Below, piece after piece: positions 1-6,954 of a stretch of 9,888 nucleotides of DNA; position 1 is the stretch's first letter, and each line of letters starts with the position of its first letter. Origin of the DNA: JBCDBL01 sp039183635 (GTDB lineage Bacteria; Pseudomonadota; Alphaproteobacteria; Caulobacterales; Parvularculaceae); contig JBCDBL010000137.1 in NCBI GenBank assembly GCA_039183635.1, forward strand, positions 1 to 9,888, written 5' to 3'. The notes below the pieces were generated by a model that was not told the DNA's origin, ran no database searches, and worked only from the letters and a program-made list of their open reading frames with translations. A program made the translations under genes and the position numbers.

Positions 1-26
1 AGGGCTTACATGTGACGTTGTGTAAC

Positions 27-2015
27 CTATAAGCCTATTCCTAAAAGAGAATCGGGAACAATATTCCATTGGAGCGCGACCAACGACGCTGAGACGAGGG
101 CCAATGCGGCAGTTGTGTAATATACCCGCTTGATGAGACTGCCGCGCCCCTGTCGCCAATCCTCGGCCACCACAACAACAGCACAAAAGACAAGAAAAAA
201 AGCGATATGCGCCAGAACGAAACCAAAGCCCAACACAGGGGTCGGAAAAAGGCCATATAGAAGTTTCAAGTCGCTTCCATAGGCGATAAGACCAATGAGC
301 ACTGTCGCACAAGAGACGAGATAAGCTATGGCGGCAGCCGTCATAACAAAGCTGGTCCTTCCCCCAACGCAGAAGGTTTTCCCGCAAGTCTTGAGGATTA
401 AACCAAATACAGCGCTTAAAAGTAAGACCGTTGAGACGATAGCGCCTAAAGATATTATCAACACAAAGAATTGTCTGGTTTGCACAAACCCAACACGCTC
501 CGCAAAGGATATATATAAGCCGCCTTTGGAAAATACATTTGCCTTTCCGTTTTGAGGACCAAAAAAGCGTGCGTATTCACCCGTTGCGCTGGACTGAAAC
601 AAATCAACATCTACGGGATAGAATAAGTCACTTTTGCCGTTTACTTTAAGTAAAAGTTGGTTGTCACCCGTACCGGTAACAGAGGCGAATGACGTCAAAT
701 AAACTTTTTCGAACCGGCCGCTTCCGCGACTTAGCTTATATGTCCCGGCATAACGCCTCAGATCTAATGGATCTGAACTTCTGGGCGAGAGGTGTCGCGC
801 GCCGCCTTGCAAAAGGTGTTTGGTGATTTGCAAAGGCACCCCCATAGACGCCCCATGGACAGAGTTCGCATTTGCGAAAATCGCAAGATCGAGCGAGGGG
901 ATGATGATCAGCCGCGAAACGAAACCGGACGCCCTGCCTGTATGCTGAAAAACACGATGTTTACCAATAAAATAAGTCCAAAATATCGGTGTGCGTCCAT
1001 TCGTTTCCAAGGCCTGCTTGGATGTATGCGTTACGGACCGCTCGAATGCTTGGGGTTGCAATATCCGTTCGCCATCAAGCACGCCGTTATTCAAAAACAT
1101 TTGCGCAAATCGTCCCATATCCCCGGCGCTGGCGCGCATTCCGCCGGTTGGATAAAGCAGCGGGTGTTGGGGCTGCACGCCCAACTCAATCGTCTTAAAA
1201 CCTTGACTGCTCCACTTATGCGTTTTGATACGGCGAAACCGCTTTTCTTCTTCCAAGTCTTCAGGCTCGAAACCTGAATGTTTCATCTCCAAAGGACCAA
1301 GTATATAATTCTCAACATAGTCTTCATACTTAACGCCAGTGACCGCCTCGATTATCTTCCCCAGAAGAACCCAGGTATGATTTGTATAACTCGCCATTCC
1401 GCCCGGCGCGCGCATCTGGCTGGGTTTAAATTTCGCCAAAAGGCTCTGATCGGACAGCTTTTCCGCACCAGCAACCTTTCCTGTAAAATTGGCGTAGCGC
1501 TCTTCGAAACCAGCGGTATGTCCTAATAAATCTAGTACTGTGATTGCTCCCAGTCGATCATCATAGGTTGAGGGGTGGAGATAAGCGCTGACCTCTTTGT
1601 CTAAGTCTATAAGACCTTTTTGGACAAGTTGCATAGTCGCTGTCGCAGTAATCACTTTTGATACGGAGCCTATATGAAAGGCGTGAGCATCCGCATTAAC
1701 AGCCAACTTCTCCGGCGCGTTGGACCAACCATATCCCTTCACCAGAACCGGTCCATCACTTCGTACAATAGAAATCGCCAGACCGGAAATCTTGTGATCA
1801 AGCAGAGCTTTATCCGCAGCGCCATCGACATAGGCTTCAAGATGTTTAGGGTCTATTGGCAGGCGCTGTTCGGGGGAAACAACGCTCCAGCGTTGTTCGA
1901 AATAACTTTCACTCGCTGTTGTTTTTGTTCCGGATAACGTTGCAATGAAAAAGGCGCCGACAACGACGAGCCTTATAAGTTGGAAACTTATCGAAGTATG
2001 ATGGTTAAAAATCAC
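27..2015 (-). CDS. Membrane-anchored serine hydrolase, beta-lactamase/S12 class (downstream copy)
   Basis: A 662-residue serine hydrolase of the class C beta-lactamase / D-aminopeptidase / esterase fold. The N-terminus is a signal peptide: Arg15 is followed by a hydrophobic core at about 16-28, with likely cleavage near residue 34. The catalytic domain spans about 55-405 and carries S117-V-S-K120 (nucleophile and general base), Y210-T-N212 and H358-T-G360, plus the family's HTAGFE at 166-171. A beta-rich segment at about 420-505 resembles the C-terminal domains often attached to S12 enzymes. Four predicted membrane helices follow (about 516-541, 555-580, 587-617, 632-650). The catalytic domain should therefore face the periplasm while tethered to the inner membrane. 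The start is GTG with AAGG nine bases upstream (2025-2028). It lies 45 bases after the paralogous gene, with no terminator between them, so co-transcription is likely. Family assignment is firm; substrate (D-amino acid peptide, ester, amide or beta-lactam) is unknown. Confidence 0.9.
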   Translation of the reverse strand: MIFNHHTSISFQLIRLVVVGAFFIATLSGTKTTASESYFEQRWSVVSPEQRLPIDPKHLEAYVDGAADKALLDHKISGLAISIVRSDGPVLVKGYGWSNAPEKLAVNADAHAFHIGSVSKVITATATMQLVQKGLIDLDKEVSAYLHPSTYDDRLGAITVLDLLGHTAGFEERYANFTGKVAGAEKLSDQSLLAKFKPSQMRAPGGMASYTNHTWVLLGKIIEAVTGVKYEDYVENYILGPLEMKHSGFEPEDLEEEKRFRRIKTHKWSSQGFKTIELGVQPQHPLLYPTGGMRASAGDMGRFAQMFLNNGVLDGERILQPQAFERSVTHTSKQALETNGRTPIFWTYFIGKHRVFQHTGRASGFVSRLIIIPSLDLAIFANANSVHGASMGVPLQITKHLLQGGARHLSPRSSDPLDLRRYAGTYKLSRGSGRFEKVYLTSFASVTGTGDNQLLLKVNGKSDLFYPVDVDLFQSSATGEYARFFGPQNGKANVFSKGGLYISFAERVGFVQTRQFFVLIISLGAIVSTVLLLSAVFGLILKTCGKTFCVGGRTSFVMTAAAIAYLVSCATVLIGLIAYGSDLKLLYGLFPTPVLGFGFVLAHIAFFLVFCAVVVVAEDWRQGRGSLIKRVYYTTAALALVSASLVALQWNIVPDSLLGIGL

Positions 2016-2060
2016 ATCCTCTCACCTTTTTTATAAACCACATCCATCCGCTGGCTGATC

Positions 2061-4034
2061 TTACGCATTCCACGGTCCGATCAGATTCCAATAGTAAAGG
2101 CTCCATGTCGTCGCGAGAAGAGCGATCACCACCACTGTGTGCCGCAAACGCCCAAACAGCGACCAATATCCCCGCGCCCAGGCGAGTCCCAAAGCAGGCA
2201 GGGCGGCGAGCGCCAATAGGGCGCCTGCTAAACAGAGCGTCAATATAATATGCAAATTATCAATGCCATTTAGAGTGATCGCACTTGAACCCGCGCCTAA
2301 GGCGCCGGCCAAAACGCTGTAAGCAAGTAAAAATGCTAGCGATGACCCAAAGACTAATGAGCGCGACAGTTTTTCACCGTCTGTCATTTGCACCCATTTG
2401 GGAAACGCCCAAACCGACCCGCAGAATACGCCTATGCTGATTAAAAGACCGAACCCTAATATGCCATAGTGCGTACGGGCCTGATCCCAGAAACTGATCC
2501 TCTCAAATCCGAAAGGCGCTCTGGAATTCATGAAGATGTAATTGACAGCGCCATCCGCATCTCGGCCAAAGATCACTTTGTTATCAGGGTTATCGACACT
2601 GACAAATACATCTTTCTTCTCTTCAATATAGCGTCCCCCACCAAATAAAACACCCCCGTTGGCTGCTGCTTGAACGACCAAATCGCCGCTGCGGAGTACA
2701 TAAAAAGGCTTTTGGTAGTCTGTATAGGCCCGCCTGTTGGTTCGATAGGCGCCCACATATTCACGCACCTGCTTTGCAAGATTCGCTGCCGCTTCTTGTT
2801 TATCTTCATTCGATCGGGTTGGATCAGAATGAGGATAAGGTGTGATCGGAGGAAAATATTGGTCAAAGAACGCTTTCTCAAAAGCGCTGTTAATACCTCC
2901 ACCGCCCGGGGAATTCGTGGAGATAAAGATCCCAACCCCTTCCTGCGGCATCAGCGTCATTTTTGAATGAAAAGACAATGTCGAGCCCCCATGCCCGTAG
3001 GCGAACCGTCCGTTCTGGGTGTACTCAAAAAATCCGTAAAGCATCGCGGTCATAGCCTCGTGTTGCCGATGAAGAGGCTCGCGCATCTGTTTTGTCATTT
3101 GAGGACTGAGTATACGCCCGCCCTCATAGGACCCATCGCCGAGGTGCGCCAACATATAACGAGCCATATCGCCGGCCGTCGTGGACATGGAGCCCGCACC
3201 AGCAAAATTATGGATATACTCAAATCCGGCGTCTGCATACTCTCCGCCGCGTCGGGTCAAACTCTCAGATTGCCCCGCAGCTATATCGTCAGGAACCGGT
3301 TCCCGAAAGGTGGAATACCGCATTCCCAGCGGTTCAAATATATTTTTATCTATATATGTATCAAATTCCATCTCGGATTGGTTAGCGACAATCACCCCTG
3401 CGAGAGCCGACGCCCAGTTTGAATACGCGCCGTAAGTTCCCGGCGCCCGGACGCGGGCCGGCATATGTTTTTCCAAAAACTCCGCAACCGGACGCAGTTG
3501 CTCTACATCTTCAGCAAACAGATAGCCGATCCCGCCATCCTCAAACCCGGCTGTGTGAGATAAAATATGACGCAACGTTACAGGCTCGTCATACATGTCT
3601 GGAATTTGGAACTGGGTGAGATAGTTGTTCACATCTGTATCAAGATCGACTTTACCCTGCTCCGCCAATTGCATGACTGCCGTCCATGTGAACGTCTTTG
3701 AAATTGACCCAGGCCGGAATAGAGTTTTATTGGGATCGACAGGCGTAAGGCGGGCGGCGTCGGCATATCCGTACCCCTTCGTCAGGGCGATTTCACCATC
3801 ATAAACCACAGCAACAGTCACGCCAGCGACCTTGCGGCTCTCCATCAAACCGCCGATCACGCCATCAACAAAGGGCTCCAAATTCTCCAAGGATCTTTCA
3901 GGCGCCGCCGTCACAGACACAGCCTCAATAACAGGCTCTATGCCATCCGTTAACAGAGTTTTGGTTTCAAATGGCGATGGAGACGAGAGGGCTATGGCCC
4001 CTATAGCCGCTGAAAAACATGCTGAAAAACTCAC
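2061..4034 (-). CDS. Membrane-anchored serine hydrolase, beta-lactamase/S12 class (upstream copy)
   Basis: A 657-residue paralogue of the following gene with the same architecture. Numbered from the GTG at 4034, the catalytic motifs are S110-I-S-K113, Y204-S-N206 and H348-G-G350, with HTAGFE at 160-165. A beta-rich module follows at about 425-510, then four predicted membrane helices (about 522-545, 557-582, 594-620, 632-650). Both proteins end shortly after a Trp-Asn pair in the last helix. The GTG start is preferred because GAAGGA (4044-4049) precedes it at nine bases. An in-frame ATG at 4076 would add 14 residues but has no ribosome binding site at suitable distance, and a stop codon lies directly upstream of it. 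The first residues form a hydrophobic stretch (Phe3 to Leu16) but lack the usual basic residues of a signal peptide, so export is inferred mainly from the family and membrane domain. It is probably the first gene of a two-gene unit; the substrate is not identifiable. Confidence 0.9.
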   Translation of the reverse strand: MSFSACFSAAIGAIALSSPSPFETKTLLTDGIEPVIEAVSVTAAPERSLENLEPFVDGVIGGLMESRKVAGVTVAVVYDGEIALTKGYGYADAARLTPVDPNKTLFRPGSISKTFTWTAVMQLAEQGKVDLDTDVNNYLTQFQIPDMYDEPVTLRHILSHTAGFEDGGIGYLFAEDVEQLRPVAEFLEKHMPARVRAPGTYGAYSNWASALAGVIVANQSEMEFDTYIDKNIFEPLGMRYSTFREPVPDDIAAGQSESLTRRGGEYADAGFEYIHNFAGAGSMSTTAGDMARYMLAHLGDGSYEGGRILSPQMTKQMREPLHRQHEAMTAMLYGFFEYTQNGRFAYGHGGSTLSFHSKMTLMPQEGVGIFISTNSPGGGGINSAFEKAFFDQYFPPITPYPHSDPTRSNEDKQEAAANLAKQVREYVGAYRTNRRAYTDYQKPFYVLRSGDLVVQAAANGGVLFGGGRYIEEKKDVFVSVDNPDNKVIFGRDADGAVNYIFMNSRAPFGFERISFWDQARTHYGILGFGLLISIGVFCGSVWAFPKWVQMTDGEKLSRSLVFGSSLAFLLAYSVLAGALGAGSSAITLNGIDNLHIILTLCLAGALLALAALPALGLAWARGYWSLFGRLRHTVVVIALLATTWSLYYWNLIGPWNA

Positions 4035-4043
4035 AGGTACAAT

Positions 4044-4049
4044 TCCTTC
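4044..4049 (-). promoter_or_regulatory. Ribosome binding site deciding the S12 start
   Basis: GAAGGA on the minus strand, nine bases before the GTG at 4034. The MFS and downstream S12 genes also use AAGG about nine bases before a GTG codon, so the local pattern favours 4034 over the ATG at 4076. Confidence 0.6.
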
Positions 4050-4088
4050 CCAACAATCAGACGATGCACAGCCCATTCATACGGACTT

Positions 4089-4094
4089 ATTATA
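4089..4094 (-). promoter_or_regulatory. Candidate -10 element for the S12 gene pair
   Basis: A perfect TATAAT on the minus strand, 55 bases before the preferred GTG start and just 13 bases before the alternative ATG. Transcription from it would begin near 4082 and give a leader of about 48 bases for the GTG start, but almost none for the ATG. No good -35 hexamer sits 16-18 bases upstream; the nearest TAGACA (4117-4122) is 22 bases away. That would fit an activator-dependent promoter. A chance match in A/T-rich DNA is possible. Confidence 0.35.
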
Positions 4095-4160
4095 TTCACC
4101 CTCAACAAACATATTTTGTCTACAGCACGTCTCGTTTAGTCGGATTCATACAACGCGCTC

Positions 4161-4188
4161 CGTACCTTTGTTTTACGCGTATCCTTTG
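4161..4188. repeat. Imperfect direct repeats, possible operator
   Basis: CGTACCTTTG (4161-4170) and CGTATCCTTTG (4178-4188) on the plus strand are direct repeats offset by 17-18 bases and differ by one inserted T. They lie about 80-105 bases upstream of the start expected from the TATAAT at 4089-4094. AraC-family activators commonly bind tandem direct repeats about two helical turns apart, and an AraC-type gene lies in this neighbourhood. The link is inference; no second copy was seen upstream of the MFS gene. Confidence 0.3.
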
Positions 4189-4229
4189 CGAAAGGCCCGG
4201 CATCCACTTTTTCGAAACAAGCTCTCAAC

Positions 4230-4257
4230 TTTATATCAATGTGAAGAACAAATTCAA
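4230..4257 (-). promoter_or_regulatory. Alternative sigma-70-like promoter
   Basis: Minus-strand TTGAAT (4252-4257), a 16-base spacer, then TATAAA (4230-4235). Both hexamers are reasonable matches to the housekeeping consensus. Transcription would give a leader of about 190 bases before the S12 start. It is a competing or additional start point to the TATAAT nearer the gene and rests on sequence match alone. Confidence 0.25.
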
Positions 4258-4387
4258 ATGCTTTTAACCGACTAAAATCGACTGTGAATTTTCATCATGG
4301 TACAACAAACCACGTCCCATATGGATTTTATGTTCGCTTCATCAAAGCATTATCTTCCCTTTTTAGTTTAGGCCAAAACAAATAATG

Positions 4388-6865
4388 TTAATTCGATTGT
4401 ATGCCAACGGGTTGCACTGCATCAGGAGACTCTAAAACACCGCCCATTAAATGTTCAATGAAATAGATCTCCGTCAACCGCTGAAAATACATATTATCCG
4501 CCATATTATGATGCACATTTGGCATTATAAGCATATCAAAGCGTTTTCCAGCATCTATTAGAGCTTTTGCAAGACGCATAGTGTTAGCGGGATGAACATT
4601 CCCATCGAGTTCGCCGTGAGCCAAGAGCAATTTTCCTTTAAACCTACTCACGTCCTTTCCAGCAAAAATTTTGTCATAATCCGTTATTTCCAAGGGGCCA
4701 TGATAGAGCTGTCCCCAAACGTTAATATAACTGCGCTGTTCGTGGTTCCCGGCGCTGGAAACCCCAACCTTATAAAAATCAGGATACTCAATAAGCGCCT
4801 TTGCGGTTGCAAATCCACCGCCTGAATTTCCAAATATCCCTACCCGACTTAAGTCCATATAGGCCCTTGCTTCCGCAAGCTGCCTGATCCCCGAAACATG
4901 GTCCTCCAGATATCCAGCCCTATCCATTTCCCCATAGGACAGCTCTCGAAACGCTTTTGATCGCATCGGCGTTCCCCGTCCCTCAAGTGTGACAACCACA
5001 AACCCGAGATCCGCAAGCGCTTGCGATCTCCCGAAAACGGCGCTTGTGTCCGACCCGCTATCCCATGCGAAGGCATGAGGCGATTTGATCGTCTGGGGCC
5101 CTGGATAGATATGATCGATAACAGGATACGATTGCGTTGGATCGAAGTTCGCCGGTTTAAAAATCACACCGTACAGTGTCCATTCTCCATCGCCTGATTG
5201 CACAGAGAATTGTTCAGGCAGTGTCAGTGGCGGAAGCGGTGAGGGGTCGATGACCGCAAGTTCAGAGATAACAGTTCCCGCGCTTGTTTTAAGCACCCAT
5301 GTTCCCGGATCATCCACAGCGCCGTAAAGATCGACGAAGAACTCGCCGTTTGGAGAGAAAGCGTATTGCGCATCTGTTTTTCCGCCATCCATGAAAAAGC
5401 GCTCCAGCTCAAAAAAGGCTGGAGACTTCACGGTGATTTTATGATCGCCGCGCTCATCCCCAATGTGCTCCATCGTCTCGCCATCAAGGGAAGCGCGGAA
5501 TACTTTTCGATGGTAGATATTTTCCTCATCAAAGCCGCTCGCGGTAAAATATAAAAACCCTTTCCCTTCATCAATCCGCAAAAGCTCGCGAACAAGCCAA
5601 TCTCCCGACGTAATGGCGTTTTGGAGCACGCCGTCGGAATTATATCGATAAAGGTGCCCCCATCCGGTTCGCTCCGAATACCAAATAATGTCTCCGTTTG
5701 TAAGGACGCGCACATTATGAAGATCGGTAAAGCGAGGACCTGGCCCCACATGACCGCTCACATCCTCCTTGATCACTACACGCGCGGCGCCGGTAGACGG
5801 CGATATCTCGACCAGCGCCAAACTCATCGTGTCAATATCGAAGTCGAACATAAAGATCTTGTCGCCGTTGGGACTCCACCAAATATGGCCCAGTTGCGAA
5901 GGCGCCGCGGAAAAAACGGGTAAAGCCCGATAATCAATGCCTATAGAGGTGTTGGTTTGAACATCATGGATGAAGTATTGCGCCGTGGGAGACGGATCGC
6001 CGAGCAACGGCATACGGTACGTATGGAGTTTCGGCCGATACGACCCATCGTCGGGCGCAGACTGCACAATATGTAAATCCGGCACGTCGCGTTCGTCTAA
6101 CCGGTATGAAACAAATTTCAATCCGTCAGGGGACCATATAGCGCTCGGCGGTAAATTTACACCGGCCCGTCTGATAGCAAGCTCCCGCCGGTTTGATTCC
6201 GGAAGGCCGCCATAGCCCCAGTGTTTGACGCCATCTGTAGTGACCGGTCGCTGCTCCCCGGACCGAAGGTCGAATAGGGCGAGGTTATGGTCCTGAGAAA
6301 TAACACCGTATGCATTGTTTGGCGATATATTGGGCGGCGTCGCAGCAAAAGCGGCGGCCAAAGCTGGATCGAGACCTGGTTTTTCCTCACACTGGAACGG
6401 CTCTCCGCCACATAGGTAGGCCTTTTTTCCAACGTGAACAGAATATCCGCCATCAGCCATCACCGAAAGGGTATCGATTGGCAGGGCAACGGCGGAGACG
6501 TCGCCGCCCATAGCCTGTGACAGCGCCTGCGCCATTTCATCGTGGTCAAATAGAAGGCCTGTCTCTCCCGTTTGCGTAGTGACGCGGTGCCACTCAATGC
6601 CGCTGGCGTCTTGGTATTTGTATGCTAACGCCTCCCCTTCTCCAATCCAGGAGAACGCGATATCGCCATTCCACAGATCTCTTTGTGGATTTCCCGCAAG
6701 AAATTTATCGGACCTGACAAAGTCGCTTTCAGATATAATGCGTTTAGATGTAACTTGATCATTGCTTTCGGCGGGCTCAGATGTCACGTCCGCCTCTTGG
6801 CTGCATGCTGTCGCCAGCATGGTCAAAGTGACCAAGCATTTGAGGCTTTTGATAAATTTAATCAT
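4388..6865 (-). CDS. S9 family peptidase lipoprotein (DPP IV-type propeller plus alpha/beta-hydrolase)
   Basis: An 825-residue serine peptidase of the prolyl oligopeptidase/DPP IV family. The N-terminus has Lys3/6/9, a hydrophobic core and a lipobox ending LATAC, so Cys21 is the likely acylation site and the mature protein a membrane-anchored periplasmic lipoprotein. A beta-propeller covers about 60-540, with WSPDG- and WSPNG-type blade motifs at 244-248 and 330-334. The hydrolase domain covers about 550-810. The nucleophile is Ser681 in GNSGGG, the acid Asp754 in HGELDGNVH, and the base His785 or His786. The DPP IV Glu-Glu motif (DW-x-YEEE), which grips the free N-terminus of dipeptidyl-peptidase substrates, is absent: the matching stretch near 213-222 reads VKHWGYGGLP. 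This resembles a bacterial S9 subfamily with a W/F-GYA-type motif there. The start is ATG at 6865 with AAGG eight bases upstream (6874-6877); a TTG 22 codons earlier would bury the signal peptide. It lies 89 bases after the M24 gene. Substrate unknown. Confidence 0.92.
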   Translation of the reverse strand: MIKFIKSLKCLVTLTMLATACSQEADVTSEPAESNDQVTSKRIISESDFVRSDKFLAGNPQRDLWNGDIAFSWIGEGEALAYKYQDASGIEWHRVTTQTGETGLLFDHDEMAQALSQAMGGDVSAVALPIDTLSVMADGGYSVHVGKKAYLCGGEPFQCEEKPGLDPALAAAFAATPPNISPNNAYGVISQDHNLALFDLRSGEQRPVTTDGVKHWGYGGLPESNRRELAIRRAGVNLPPSAIWSPDGLKFVSYRLDERDVPDLHIVQSAPDDGSYRPKLHTYRMPLLGDPSPTAQYFIHDVQTNTSIGIDYRALPVFSAAPSQLGHIWWSPNGDKIFMFDFDIDTMSLALVEISPSTGAARVVIKEDVSGHVGPGPRFTDLHNVRVLTNGDIIWYSERTGWGHLYRYNSDGVLQNAITSGDWLVRELLRIDEGKGFLYFTASGFDEENIYHRKVFRASLDGETMEHIGDERGDHKITVKSPAFFELERFFMDGGKTDAQYAFSPNGEFFVDLYGAVDDPGTWVLKTSAGTVISELAVIDPSPLPPLTLPEQFSVQSGDGEWTLYGVIFKPANFDPTQSYPVIDHIYPGPQTIKSPHAFAWDSGSDTSAVFGRSQALADLGFVVVTLEGRGTPMRSKAFRELSYGEMDRAGYLEDHVSGIRQLAEARAYMDLSRVGIFGNSGGGFATAKALIEYPDFYKVGVSSAGNHEQRSYINVWGQLYHGPLEITDYDKIFAGKDVSRFKGKLLLAHGELDGNVHPANTMRLAKALIDAGKRFDMLIMPNVHHNMADNMYFQRLTEIYFIEHLMGGVLESPDAVQPVGIQSN

Positions 6866-6954
6866 TTGACAAACCTTGTATTTATGTACGTTTGCGCCAT
6901 ACCTGTGCAACACCCGCCACGGAACAAGCAAAAAGCTATAGGGCTTAGAAAGTA

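Larger units (their letters stand above)
4035..4387 (-). other. Long intergenic region between the S9 and S12 genes
   Basis: This is the longest stretch without a gene in the window and is visibly A/T-richer than the flanking genes. It holds a minus-strand TATAAT (4089-4094), a second promoter-like pair further up (4230-4257), direct repeats CGTA(T)CCTTTG (4161-4188 on the plus strand), and a nine-base inverted repeat TTTAGTCGG / CCGACTAAA (4135-4143 and 4268-4276). It also holds an eight- to nine-codon reading frame with a GGAG site (4149-4120). I see no G/C-rich hairpin followed by a T run just after the S9 stop, so an intrinsic terminator is not evident. The region most simply serves as the promoter and leader of the S12 pair. 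Confidence 0.6.

Noticed and set aside
27..4034. Calling the S12 pair antibiotic-resistance beta-lactamases
   Set aside because: The SxxK/YxN/HxG motifs are shared by esterases, D-aminopeptidases and penicillin-binding proteins; the length, membrane tail and context do not match dedicated class C resistance enzymes.
4183..4195. Hairpin CCTTT-GCG-AAAGG as a terminator
   Set aside because: The stem is only five base pairs with no T run, it lies about 190 bases past the S9 stop, and one arm overlaps the direct repeat.
3832..4275. A 147-residue plus-strand reading frame running into the long intergenic region
   Set aside because: Its first half mirrors the S12 coding strand; the rest has no recognisable motif and crosses the promoter-like elements.
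4388..6865. Calling the S9 protein a lasso-peptide isopeptidase
   Set aside because: The fold and periplasmic location would fit, but no lasso precursor, maturation genes or TonB receptor occurs in the window.
6866..6931. N-terminal extension of the S9 protein from a TTG codon
   Set aside because: The extension would place 22 residues before a clean lipoprotein signal peptide, and the internal ATG has AAGG at eight bases.
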